Source of the DNA: Brevundimonas sp. NIBR10
Lineage (GTDB): Bacteria > Pseudomonadota > Alphaproteobacteria > Caulobacterales > Caulobacteraceae
DNA length: 64,000 bases
NCBI RefSeq assembly: GCF_027912515.1
Contig: NZ_CP115464.1
Location: 372,001-436,000 of the forward strand
Direction of reading: 5' to 3'
The position numbers were made by a program, and so were the translations under genes. The notes below the pieces were generated by a model. The model was given only the letters and a program-made list of their open reading frames with translations, was not told where the DNA came from and made no database searches. Positions 47,347 through 55,166 of this stretch are shown here, piece by piece (position 1 is the stretch's first letter; each line of letters opens with the position of its first letter).

Positions 47347-48288
47347 TCACCCCTCGCCGAGGCACCTCAGCGCGACTTCGAGATTCCGCAACCCGTCCTC
47401 GCCGGTCACCGCCGGCGTCTCGCCGGTGCGGATGGCGTGGGCGAAGGCTTCGAGTTCCTTCTTGAGCGGCTCGTTGGGCCAGCTCATCAGGCCGCGCGTG
47501 GAATAGGAGCCATCGGGCTGCTGGCCGAAATATTCGGTGACCTGACGGGTCATCAGGTCGGCGACGACGAACTTGTTGTGGGTCGCGACCTGCAATGTGC
47601 GGGTCTTGTAGGGGGTCACCCAGTTGGTGGTGATGTGGGCGATGGCGCCGTTCTCGAGCCGGAACTGAAGCAACGCCGTGTCCTCACGGTCGGCCCGGGT
47701 GCGGGCCAGCTGCGGCTGGACCTCGGCGATCTCCGACCCCGTCAGGTGGCGGATGATGTCGATGTCGTGGACGGCCAGGTCGATGACCACCCCGACCTCG
47801 CCCATCCGGGGCGGGAAGGGGCCGACGCGGGTGATCTGGATCGAGATCACGTCCTCGCCCGCGATGGCGCGCTTGACCGCCTCGACCGCCGGATTGAACC
47901 GCTCGACCTGACCGACCATCAGGACCCGGTCGTTGGCCTTGGCCGCGTCGATCATCCGCTGGGCGTCGGCGACGGTGGCGGCGATCGGCTTTTCGACCAG
48001 CACATGGACGCCGGCTTCCAGCAGGGCCACCGACAGGTCCGCATGGTGGCGGTTGGGGGTGGAGACGATCGCGGCCTCGAGCCCGCCTGCGACGAAATCG
48101 GCCGCCGCCGTGACCGGGCTGGCCCCGTAGGCCTCGGCGACGCCTTGCGCGGTCACCGCATCGGGATCGAACACCAGGGCCAGGTCGAACTCGCGCATTT
48201 CGGACAGAACGCGGGCGTGGTTCCTGCCCATGACGCCGACACCGGCGACGCCGGCGCGGAGGGGAGCGTGCAGCTGGGTCGGGTTCAT
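47347..48288 (-). CDS. Gfo/Idh/MocA-family oxidoreductase, probable UDP-amino-sugar 3-dehydrogenase
   Basis: A 313-residue NAD(P)-dependent sugar oxidoreductase. Rossmann motif GVAGVGVMGRNHARVL, the catalytic Lys motif VLVEKPIAATVADA, and DLAVHDIDIIRHLTG with the usual His/Asp. It lies five bases behind a DegT aminotransferase. Such pairs convert a UDP-sugar to a 3-amino sugar: WbpB/WbpE in O-antigen or GnnA/GnnB in lipid A. Because Caulobacterales lipid A contains 2,3-diamino-glucose, GnnA is my best guess, as an inference only. Confidence 0.85.
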   Translation of the reverse strand: MNPTQLHAPLRAGVAGVGVMGRNHARVLSEMREFDLALVFDPDAVTAQGVAEAYGASPVTAAADFVAGGLEAAIVSTPNRHHADLSVALLEAGVHVLVEKPIAATVADAQRMIDAAKANDRVLMVGQVERFNPAVEAVKRAIAGEDVISIQITRVGPFPPRMGEVGVVIDLAVHDIDIIRHLTGSEIAEVQPQLARTRADREDTALLQFRLENGAIAHITTNWVTPYKTRTLQVATHNKFVVADLMTRQVTEYFGQQPDGSYSTRGLMSWPNEPLKKELEAFAHAIRTGETPAVTGEDGLRNLEVALRCLGEG

Positions 48289-48293
48289 GCGGT

Positions 48294-49451
48294 TCAGCCC
48301 TTGTACGAGGCGACGGCGGCGACGATCCGGTCCTGGGTCGCCTCGTCCAGATCGGAGTGCATCGGCAGGCTGATGACCACCTTCATCTTGGCCTCGGTCA
48401 CCGGAAGACCCTGCGGTCCGCGCGGGTGCATGTCATAGGCCGGCTGAAGATGCAGCGGGATCGGATAATAGACCGCCGACGGCACGCCCTGTTCGCGCAG
48501 GTGAACCGCCAGACCGTCCCGGTCCGGATGCTCGATCGTGTACTGGGCCCAGTTGGAGACATTGCCGGCCGGCGTCTGCGGCACCGAGGCGACGTGCGAG
48601 GCCAGCAGGTCGTTGTAGCGGGCCGCGATCCGGTTGCGCCATTCGATCTCCTGACCGAAGACCTTCAGCTTCTCGATCAGGACAGCGGCCTGGACGGTGT
48701 CGAGGCGCGAGTTCATCCCGACCCGCATGTTCAGATATTTGGTGTCGTGCTCGAAGGTCCGACCAACCAGGTCCTGCGACACGGCCTTGCCGTGGACGCG
48801 GAAGCTGTCGATCAGCTCGGCCAGGGCGTCGTCATTGGTCAGCACCGCCCCGCCGTCGCCATAACAACCCAGCGGCTTGGCCGGGAAGAAGCTGGTCGTC
48901 GTCGCATCGGCCCATTTCAGCGGATGCTCTCCGTCAATCGTACAGCCGAACCCTTGCGCCGAGTCCGATATCAGCTTCAGCCCGTGTCTGTCGCAGATGG
49001 CCTTGATGGCCGGATAGTCGGCGGGCTGGCCGAACAGGTCGACGGCGATGACCACCTTCGGCTTCAGCTTCCCCTCGGCGATCGTCGCCTCGATGGCGGC
49101 CTCCAGATGGCCGGGGTCCATGTTGTAGGTCGTGGCGTCGATGTCGATGAAGACCGGCGTCGCGCCTGTCCACGGCACGATCTCGGCGGTGGCGCAGAAG
49201 GTGAAGCTGGGCACGAAGACCGCATCGCCGGGGCCCACGCCCCAGGCCTTCAGCGGCAGGACCAGGGCATCGGTGCCGTTGCCACAACCGAGGGCGTGTT
49301 TCGCCCCACCGAAAGCGGCCAGGGCGGTCTCGAACTCGCGCACCGGCGGGCCCATGACATAGGCGCCGCTCTCGACGGCGGCCATCATGGCGGCCTCGAT
49401 CCTGCCACCGAGACGACGCCGCTGGGCCTGTAGGTCGATGAAGGGCAACAT
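48294..49451 (-). CDS. DegT/DnrJ/EryC1-family sugar aminotransferase
   Basis: A 385-residue PLP aminotransferase acting on keto-sugar nucleotides. N-terminus MLPFIDLQAQR, GCGNGTDALVLPLKAWGVGPGDAV, and the PLP lysine in SFFPAKPLGCYGDGGAV. It is the first gene of the pair with the Gfo/Idh/MocA oxidoreductase and probably transaminates its product (GnnB- or WbpE-like). ATG 49451; the open frame further upstream does not match the family. Confidence 0.9.
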   Translation of the reverse strand: MLPFIDLQAQRRRLGGRIEAAMMAAVESGAYVMGPPVREFETALAAFGGAKHALGCGNGTDALVLPLKAWGVGPGDAVFVPSFTFCATAEIVPWTGATPVFIDIDATTYNMDPGHLEAAIEATIAEGKLKPKVVIAVDLFGQPADYPAIKAICDRHGLKLISDSAQGFGCTIDGEHPLKWADATTTSFFPAKPLGCYGDGGAVLTNDDALAELIDSFRVHGKAVSQDLVGRTFEHDTKYLNMRVGMNSRLDTVQAAVLIEKLKVFGQEIEWRNRIAARYNDLLASHVASVPQTPAGNVSNWAQYTIEHPDRDGLAVHLREQGVPSAVYYPIPLHLQPAYDMHPRGPQGLPVTEAKMKVVISLPMHSDLDEATQDRIVAAVASYKG

Positions 49452-49591
49452 CGGCGATCGCTTTCTTCTGGGGCCCGTTCCGCAGGACCGGCCGTGAGCG
49501 TTCCGGCGGTCACCTGGGACCCAGCCGGCGTTTTCGTGTCGCGTCCCTATCGCATGACGGTTCCTGACACCAAACCCGATGGGGTCACATC

Positions 49592-49623
49592 GCGTTGCGA
49601 CTTGCAACGCAGGGGCCTAGACC
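49592..49623 (+). promoter_or_regulatory. Promoter with palindrome over the -35 region, before the GmhB-like gene
   Basis: GCGTTGC-GACTT-GCAACGC (49592-49610) is a perfect 7-bp inverted repeat. Within it TTGCGA (49595-49600) could act as -35, and CCTAGACC (49616-49623) is a -10-like element nine bases before ATG 49633. The layout suggests a repressor or activator site overlaid on the promoter. Confidence 0.5.
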
Positions 49624-49632
49624 TGCCCGGCC

Positions 49633-50151
49633 ATGACCACGCAAGCGCTTGTTCCGGCGGTCTTCCTCGACCGCGACGGCGTCCTCAACGAGGACACCCA
49701 CTATCCGCATCTGGAAGAGCATCTGACGCTGATCCCCGGCGCGGCCGAGGCGGTGCGGCGGCTGAACGGCCTGGGATACATGGCGGTGATCGTGACCAAC
49801 CAGTCGGGCGTGGCGCGCCGGCTGTTCACCCTGGACCAGATGAACGCCTTCAACGACCTGCTGGTGCGCAAACTGGCCGTCCAGGGGGCGCGGATCGGGG
49901 CGGTCTATGCCTGCCCCTGGCATTCCGACGGCTCCGACCCCGACTGGATCCACCCCGACCACCCGGACCGCAAGCCCAACGCCGGCATGATCCTGAAGGC
50001 CATGCAGGATCACCCTATCGACCCGGCCCGCTCCTTCCTGATCGGCGACCGCGATTCGGACATCGAGGCGGCGAAGCGGGCAGGCATTCCGGGCTTCCTG
50101 TTTCCCGGCGGCGACCTGTCCCAGTTCGTCGACGAGCTGCTGGGCACCTGA
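49633..50151 (+). CDS. HAD-IIIA phosphatase, GmhB/HisB-N-like
   Basis: A 172-residue HAD-IIIA phosphatase. Motif I FLDRDGVLN (D13, D15), TNQSGVARR, and motifs III/IV RKPNAGM and GDRDSDIEAAKRAG match GmhB, which makes heptose precursors of lipopolysaccharide. The zinc loop is altered: C94 is kept (CPWHSD), but the Cys pair before RKP is replaced by H110 and D112, and the first His by Trp. The gene may act on heptose or another sugar bisphosphate. The upstream neighbours on the other strand make amino sugars. Confidence 0.83.
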   Translation: MTTQALVPAVFLDRDGVLNEDTHYPHLEEHLTLIPGAAEAVRRLNGLGYMAVIVTNQSGVARRLFTLDQMNAFNDLLVRKLAVQGARIGAVYACPWHSDGSDPDWIHPDHPDRKPNAGMILKAMQDHPIDPARSFLIGDRDSDIEAAKRAGIPGFLFPGGDLSQFVDELLGT

Positions 50152-50216
50152 ACTTTCGTCGGGTTCGCATTTCGTCACGCGATGAAATAGAGTCGCGACA
50201 AATCAGGAGTTTGGTC

Positions 50217-51101
50217 TTGCCGACATCGACCGTTCCCTATGCCGAGCGACGCTGGACGTCGCACGACGGGCTCAGCCTGTTCGCCCGCGACTATGCCCCC
50301 GGGTCGGGCGCGACCCATCTGCCGGTCATCGCCATCCACGGCCTGACCCGAAACAGCGCCGACTTCGACGCCATCGCGCCCCTGATCGCGCGGGGCGGCC
50401 GACGCGTTCTGGCCGTCGACGTGCGCGGGCGGGGCCGGTCGGACCGGGCCCCCGACCCCATGACCTATTCGCCCGAGGTCTATGCGAAGGACGTGCTCGC
50501 CCTGATGGACCAGTCGGGCATCGACCGGGCCGTCTTCCTGGGCACCTCCATGGGCGGGCTGATCACCATGGCGATCGCGGGCATGAAGCCGCGTATCGTG
50601 ACCGCCGCGATCCTGAATGACATCGGCCCGGAGGTCTCGCCCCAGGGCCTGGCCCGGATCGCCGCCTATTCCGGCCAGGCGGTGGACACCCCGACCTGGG
50701 CCGCCGCCGCCGACTATGCCCGGTCGATCAATGCCGTCGCCTTTCCCCACTACGGCGACGCCGACTGGGAGGCGTTTGCGCGCCGCATCTTCCGCGAAGG
50801 CACCGAGGGGTCGCCGGTGCTGGACTATGATCCCGACATCGCCGTGCCGATCCGGGCAGCGGGGGCCAAGGCCCTGGTCCCCAACCTGTGGCCCTGGTTC
50901 CGCAAGCTGGCCAAGAAGCGGCCGGTGCTGGTGGTGCGCGGCGCGACCTCCGACCTGCTCAGCGCCGAGATCGCCGCCAAGATGAAGAAGGCCGCCCCTG
51001 CCATGATCCTGGCCGAGATCCCCGGCATCGGCCACGCCCCCATGCTGGACGAGCCCGAGGCCAAGGCCGCGATCTTCGAGTTCCTGTCCGATCTCCCCTG
51101 A
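50217..51101 (+). CDS. Alpha/beta hydrolase
   Basis: A 294-residue alpha/beta hydrolase. Oxyanion region AIHGLTRNSADFD, nucleophile elbow GTSMGG (S111), DVRGRGRSDRAPD and catalytic H273 in GIGHAPMLDEP. No signal peptide. The substrate is unknown; esters, lactones or epoxides are all possible. No ATG fits, so I place the start at TTG 50217, nine bases behind AGGAG. Confidence 0.87.
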   Translation: MPTSTVPYAERRWTSHDGLSLFARDYAPGSGATHLPVIAIHGLTRNSADFDAIAPLIARGGRRVLAVDVRGRGRSDRAPDPMTYSPEVYAKDVLALMDQSGIDRAVFLGTSMGGLITMAIAGMKPRIVTAAILNDIGPEVSPQGLARIAAYSGQAVDTPTWAAAADYARSINAVAFPHYGDADWEAFARRIFREGTEGSPVLDYDPDIAVPIRAAGAKALVPNLWPWFRKLAKKRPVLVVRGATSDLLSAEIAAKMKKAAPAMILAEIPGIGHAPMLDEPEAKAAIFEFLSDLP

Positions 51102-51144
51102 TCGGAGCGCGGGTTCGACATCCTGACAAACCCCCGTAAGGTGG

Positions 51145-51163
51145 CGTTCAGACGCCGTTCAGA
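51145..51163 (+). promoter_or_regulatory. Direct repeat CGTTCAGA with 11-bp period, probable response-regulator box
   Basis: CGTTCAGA at 51145-51152 and again at 51156-51163, one helical turn apart, about 23 bases before the PepSY gene. This layout is typical of tandem half-sites for OmpR-family regulators, and one is encoded two genes downstream, which suggests autoregulation. Confidence 0.55.
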
Positions 51164-51185
51164 GCGGCTCGCCCATAAACAGCCC

Positions 51186-51515
51186 ATGATCCGCGCCCGC
51201 ACCCTTCTTCTGGCCCTGTTGATCGCCGCGACCCCGGTCGTGGCGTCGGCCGAGGGCGCGCGCTTCGGCTTCGGCGGCGTAGCCTCGGGCCAGATCGACG
51301 GCGGTCGCCGCGACAAGGACCGCGAGGAGGCCGAGAACGGCCGCCGCCTGTCGCTGGGTGAGGTCGTCCGCATCGTCCAGTCGGGCCGCGAGGGCCGGAT
51401 GCTGGGGGTTCGTCCCTCCGGCGATACGGCGGTGGTGCGCTGGGAATATCCCAACGGCCGGATCGCCGACATCACCGTGGACGCCCGCTCGGGCCGCATC
51501 ATCGGAGAACGATAA
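51186..51515 (+). CDS. Small exported PepSY-type protein
   Basis: A 109-residue exported protein. Signal peptide MIRARTLLLALLIAATPVVASA, then a Gly/Arg/Asp-rich stretch and a single PepSY-like unit (LSLGEVVRIVQSGREGRML ... ADITVDARSGRII). Such small proteins often stand before two-component genes and may modulate the sensor in the periplasm. Four bases separate it from the response regulator, so the three genes are one operon. Confidence 0.8.
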   Translation: MIRARTLLLALLIAATPVVASAEGARFGFGGVASGQIDGGRRDKDREEAENGRRLSLGEVVRIVQSGREGRMLGVRPSGDTAVVRWEYPNGRIADITVDARSGRIIGER

Positions 51516-51519
51516 GCCC

Positions 51520-52200
51520 ATGCGCATCCTGCTCGTCGAGGACGACGTCGATCTGTCGCGTCAGTTGAAGACCGCCCTGTCCGACGCCGGCTATGCCGTC
51601 GATCACGCGGCCGACGGCGAGGAAGCCCATTTCCTGGGCGACACCGAACCCTATGACTGCATCATCCTGGATCTGGGTCTGCCCAAGATCGACGGGGTCT
51701 CGGTGCTGGAACGCTGGCGGCGCGACGGCAAGGCCACGCCCGTGCTGATCCTGACCGCGCGCGGGGCCTGGTCCGACAAGGTGTCGGGCTTCGACGCCGG
51801 GGCCGACGACTATCTGACCAAGCCCTTCCACACCGAGGAGCTTCTTGCCCGGCTGCGCGCCCTGCTGCGGCGTTCGGCGGGGATCGCGTCGGCGACCCTG
51901 TCGTGCGGGGGTTTGCGCCTCGATCCGCGCGCGGCCCGCGCCACCGTCAACGGCGAACCCCTGCGGCTGACCTCGCTCGAATACCGGCTTCTGCATTACA
52001 TGATGATGCACCAGGGCCGGGTGATCAGCCGGACCGAACTGGTCGAACACCTGTACGATCAGGACTTCGACCGCGATTCCAACACCATCGAGGTCTTCAT
52101 CGGCCGGGTGCGCAAGAAGGTCGGGTCCGACCGGATCGAGACCGTGCGCGGCCTCGGCTATCGCCTGACCCCCCTGGCGGGCGAAGCGGTCGAGGCGTGA
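51520..52200 (+). CDS. OmpR/PhoB-family response regulator
   Basis: A 226-residue regulator. The receiver domain (1-115) carries acidic residues E7/D8/D9, phospho-acceptor D51 (IILDLGLPK), T in LTARG and K in YLTKPF. The winged-helix DNA-binding domain spans about 130-220 (LTSLEYRLLHYMM, SNTIEVFIGRVRKKV). It pairs with the histidine kinase 13 bases downstream. The target promoter may be its own operon. Confidence 0.94.
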   Translation: MRILLVEDDVDLSRQLKTALSDAGYAVDHAADGEEAHFLGDTEPYDCIILDLGLPKIDGVSVLERWRRDGKATPVLILTARGAWSDKVSGFDAGADDYLTKPFHTEELLARLRALLRRSAGIASATLSCGGLRLDPRAARATVNGEPLRLTSLEYRLLHYMMMHQGRVISRTELVEHLYDQDFDRDSNTIEVFIGRVRKKVGSDRIETVRGLGYRLTPLAGEAVEA

Positions 52201-52213
52201 GCCGCAACGATTG

Positions 52214-53698
52214 ATGAATCAGGCCGCGCGCGAGACCCCCGTGGACGAAACGACGGGCGTCGAGACACCGGCTCCGACAGGGTCGCCGACTCCCCTGTCG
52301 CGCGGATGGCGGCGCTGGCAGCTGGGGGCCGGCCGGTCCCTGACCCGGCGACTGGTCCTGCTGGCGGCGGCCTGGATCGCGGCGGCCCTGGTCATCACCG
52401 GCTTCGTCCTGACCTCCCAGTTCCAGGAATCCGGACTGCGGCGCCTCGGCGGCGTGCTCAACCAGACCATCGACACCCTGGCCCTGCGGACCACCGCCGC
52501 ACCGACCAAGGTGGTCACGCCCCAGATCCTCGACGAACGCACCCAGCAACCCCTGTCGGGCAAATACTGGTCGGTCGCCGAGCCGGACGGGCAGGGCGGC
52601 TTTCGCGTCCTGGCCCGCTCCCTGTCGATCTGGGACAGCGACATCCCGGCACCGTCGAACCTGGTGGAGCGTCTGAACGCAGGCTTCGGCCAGACCCTGA
52701 CCTACAATGACGTCGGCCCGATCGGCGAGCCGCTGCGCGTGGCCGCCACGATGAAGATCCTGCCCGGCCGCCAGACGCCGGTGATCTTCCTGGCCGCCAT
52801 CGACCGGTCCGAGATCGACGCCGACACCCGCGACTTCGCCACCCTGACCTGGATTTCCCTGGCCCTTCTGGGGCTCGGTCTGATGGCGGCGGTGTTCATC
52901 CAGGTGCGGATCGGGCTGAACCCCCTCTATGACCTGCGGGTCGAGATCGCCAACGTCCGCCACGGCAAGGCGGCGCGGATCGAACGGTCCTATCCGATCG
53001 AGATCGCCCCCCTGGCCGAACAGGTCAACCGGCTGCTGGACCACAATCAGGAGGTGGTCGAGCGCCAGCGCACCCACGTCGGCAACCTGGCCCATGCGCT
53101 GAAGACCCCCCTGTCGGTCATGCTGGCCGAGGCCGACGGCCGCGACGAACCCCTGGCCAATCTGGTCCGCCGTCAGACCGAGATCATGAAGGGCCAGGTC
53201 GATCACCACCTGCGCCGCGCCCGCGCCGCCGCCCGCGCCGCCCACGGCCTGGGCGAACGCACCCCCGTCGACGCGGTGCTGGACGAAATGGCGGTCATGC
53301 TGGAGCGGGTGTTCCAGTCAAAGGACGTCGAGATCGACTGGCGCGCGCCCGACGACCTGGCCTTCCTGGGCGAGCGCCAGGATCTGCAAGAGATCCTCGG
53401 CAATCTGATCGAGAACGCCTGCAAATGGTCGAAACGTCGCGTGCGCATCTCGGCCGGGGCCAGCGGACTGGGCCAGATGATCGTGGTGGTCGAGGATGAC
53501 GGCCCCGGCCTGCCCGAGGACCAGCGCGAGGGGGCCTTGAAGCGCGGACAGCGGATGGACGAGGAGGCGCCGGGTTCGGGCCTGGGCCTGTCCATCGTTG
53601 ACGATCTGACCCGCGCCTATGGCGGCCGCCTGACCCTGGCCGCCAGCGACATGGGTGGCCTCAAGGTCATCCTCGAGCTTCCCGCTGCGGACGCCTGA
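52214..53698 (+). CDS. Sensor histidine kinase (PhoQ/EnvZ-like architecture)
   Basis: A 494-residue kinase. Cytoplasmic N-terminal tail of about 50 residues, a membrane helix (VLLAAAWIAAALVITGFVL), a periplasmic sensor of about 140 residues, a second helix (ISLALLGLGLMAAVFI), then a HAMP-like linker, dimerisation domain with H294 (NLAHALKTPLSVM), and an intact ATPase (ENACKWS, DDGPGLP, GSGLGLSI). ATG 52214 is chosen over TTG 52211. The signal is unknown; PhoQ-like sensing of envelope stress or cations is a guess. Confidence 0.9.
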   Translation: MNQAARETPVDETTGVETPAPTGSPTPLSRGWRRWQLGAGRSLTRRLVLLAAAWIAAALVITGFVLTSQFQESGLRRLGGVLNQTIDTLALRTTAAPTKVVTPQILDERTQQPLSGKYWSVAEPDGQGGFRVLARSLSIWDSDIPAPSNLVERLNAGFGQTLTYNDVGPIGEPLRVAATMKILPGRQTPVIFLAAIDRSEIDADTRDFATLTWISLALLGLGLMAAVFIQVRIGLNPLYDLRVEIANVRHGKAARIERSYPIEIAPLAEQVNRLLDHNQEVVERQRTHVGNLAHALKTPLSVMLAEADGRDEPLANLVRRQTEIMKGQVDHHLRRARAAARAAHGLGERTPVDAVLDEMAVMLERVFQSKDVEIDWRAPDDLAFLGERQDLQEILGNLIENACKWSKRRVRISAGASGLGQMIVVVEDDGPGLPEDQREGALKRGQRMDEEAPGSGLGLSIVDDLTRAYGGRLTLAASDMGGLKVILELPAADA

Positions 53699-53783
53699 TC
53701 ACTTCGGACAGGCAGGAGAAACCGTTAACCTTCTCGTTTTACGCTGAAGCTCTCTGTTCAGCGGTCGTGGGGGCCGCCCCTTC

Positions 53784-55148
53784 ATGTCCGATCTGTCGGT
53801 CGCCCATCGCGCCGCCCTGGCGCAGCTGATTGAAAACGTCCCCGACCGGACCTTGCGGCAACTCGCCCTCGCCGTCGCTGGCATGCCGGGCGACAAGGCC
53901 CGCACCCTGGAATCCATGCTGGCCCAGGCCGGGATCGACCGGGTCCGCCGCACCCACGCCCTGACGGCCATAGCCCCCATGTTCCGGCCCCGCCCGGACG
54001 GCGTCGTCGCGACCACCTTTCCAGCTCCGGTCCTCGCCCGGCTGTGGAAGGCGGCCTCGGCGAATCAGGGCGACGTCCTGGCCTATCTGGACCCCGACGA
54101 ATACGGAGAGCGCGATGCCTATCGCGTGGCCGCCGTCTGCACTCGCCTCTATGCCGCCGGGGCCGCCGCCGTCCGCGATCAGGCCGAGGCCGTCTGGCCC
54201 GCAGGCCTGGCCCCTGCCGAGCGTGACACCGGCCTCGTTGCCCTGGCCCGTGTCTGCGATCTCGGCGGCCTCGTCCACCGCGCCCTGCCCTCGCTCGGGG
54301 CCTGGGTCGGTCGGCCGGACGGGGACCAGGTCGCAGAGTTCCGCCTGCTGCTGCGCGACGCCGCCGCCATCTCGCCCGACGGGGCCCAGGAACTGCTCGA
54401 CATCCTGTTCGCCCATCTGGACGACGCGCCGATGATCCTGCGGCTGGTCACCCATTCGTCCAGCGCCGCCGGCCGCGACAGCTTCCTGAGCGGATCGGAA
54501 CTGGCCGTCTTCGTCGACCGGCTGATCGACGCGGCCGAAGACCGCGCCCGCAGCGTCGACACCTGGAAGCCCGGCCAGCCGGTCGAGACCCTGCATCACG
54601 CCCTGACCTGGATCGCGACCTTCCTCACCGAGAGCGACGCCACGGTCCAGATCCATCCCGACACCGCCTGGGGCAAGCGCATCCGTCAGGTCCGGCTGGG
54701 GGTGTCCAAGACAGTCGGGGCGCTTTTGGGTCGCGTCCAGCGCGCGGTGACGCCCGCCCTTCCCATGACCAGGGTCCAGACCGCCGGACGGATGACCCGC
54801 GAGATGCCGCAGCTGGACGTACCCCTCGACCCCGCGACGACGGCGGCCGCCGGGGATGCCCTGGACCTGGTGCGCATCCTGCGGGCCCCCGCCGGTGTCT
54901 TCGGTTGCGAGGCCCAGCGCAGCGGCCTGGTGACCGATCTGACGACCCAGGCCTTCAACTACGCCGATCTGGCGCTGGAAGAGATCAACGCCGGCGACGT
55001 CACCGACGAGGCCCTGGCGATCCGCCGGGTCGAGCTGGCGGCGGACTTCCTGGATCGTCTCGAAGCCGTCGATCAGGCCCGCACCATGCGACGCCGCGTC
55101 GCGGTGGCGGGCCATGGCCCCCAAGCCCACTCGCCCCGGGCCGCCTGA
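53784..55148 (+). CDS. Uncharacterised 454-residue helical protein
   Basis: A soluble, largely alpha-helical protein without signal peptide or membrane segment. I do not recognise the family. It begins SDLSVAHRAALAQLIENVPDRTLRQLALAVAGMPG, with a repeat-like helical layout reminiscent of HEAT/DUF2336-type proteins but without a clear motif. No catalytic triad or metal motif was found. It lies alone between a two-component operon and the cytochrome c maturation genes. GTTAACC occurs about 60 bases upstream. Confidence 0.7.
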   Translation: MSDLSVAHRAALAQLIENVPDRTLRQLALAVAGMPGDKARTLESMLAQAGIDRVRRTHALTAIAPMFRPRPDGVVATTFPAPVLARLWKAASANQGDVLAYLDPDEYGERDAYRVAAVCTRLYAAGAAAVRDQAEAVWPAGLAPAERDTGLVALARVCDLGGLVHRALPSLGAWVGRPDGDQVAEFRLLLRDAAAISPDGAQELLDILFAHLDDAPMILRLVTHSSSAAGRDSFLSGSELAVFVDRLIDAAEDRARSVDTWKPGQPVETLHHALTWIATFLTESDATVQIHPDTAWGKRIRQVRLGVSKTVGALLGRVQRAVTPALPMTRVQTAGRMTREMPQLDVPLDPATTAAAGDALDLVRILRAPAGVFGCEAQRSGLVTDLTTQAFNYADLALEEINAGDVTDEALAIRRVELAADFLDRLEAVDQARTMRRRVAVAGHGPQAHSPRAA

Positions 55149-55166
55149 CCCGCTAGAGGGTCTGCG

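Noticed and set aside
49494..50216. Long upstream extension of the alpha/beta hydrolase through the GmhB-like gene
   Set aside because: It would read the phosphatase gene in another frame; TTG 50217 with AGGAG upstream is enough.
10335..53735. GTTAACC / TTAACCCTG motifs before 10391, 29351 and 53784 as CtrA sites
   Set aside because: Only half-sites; no TTAA-N7-TTAA spacing is present, so CtrA control is not supported.
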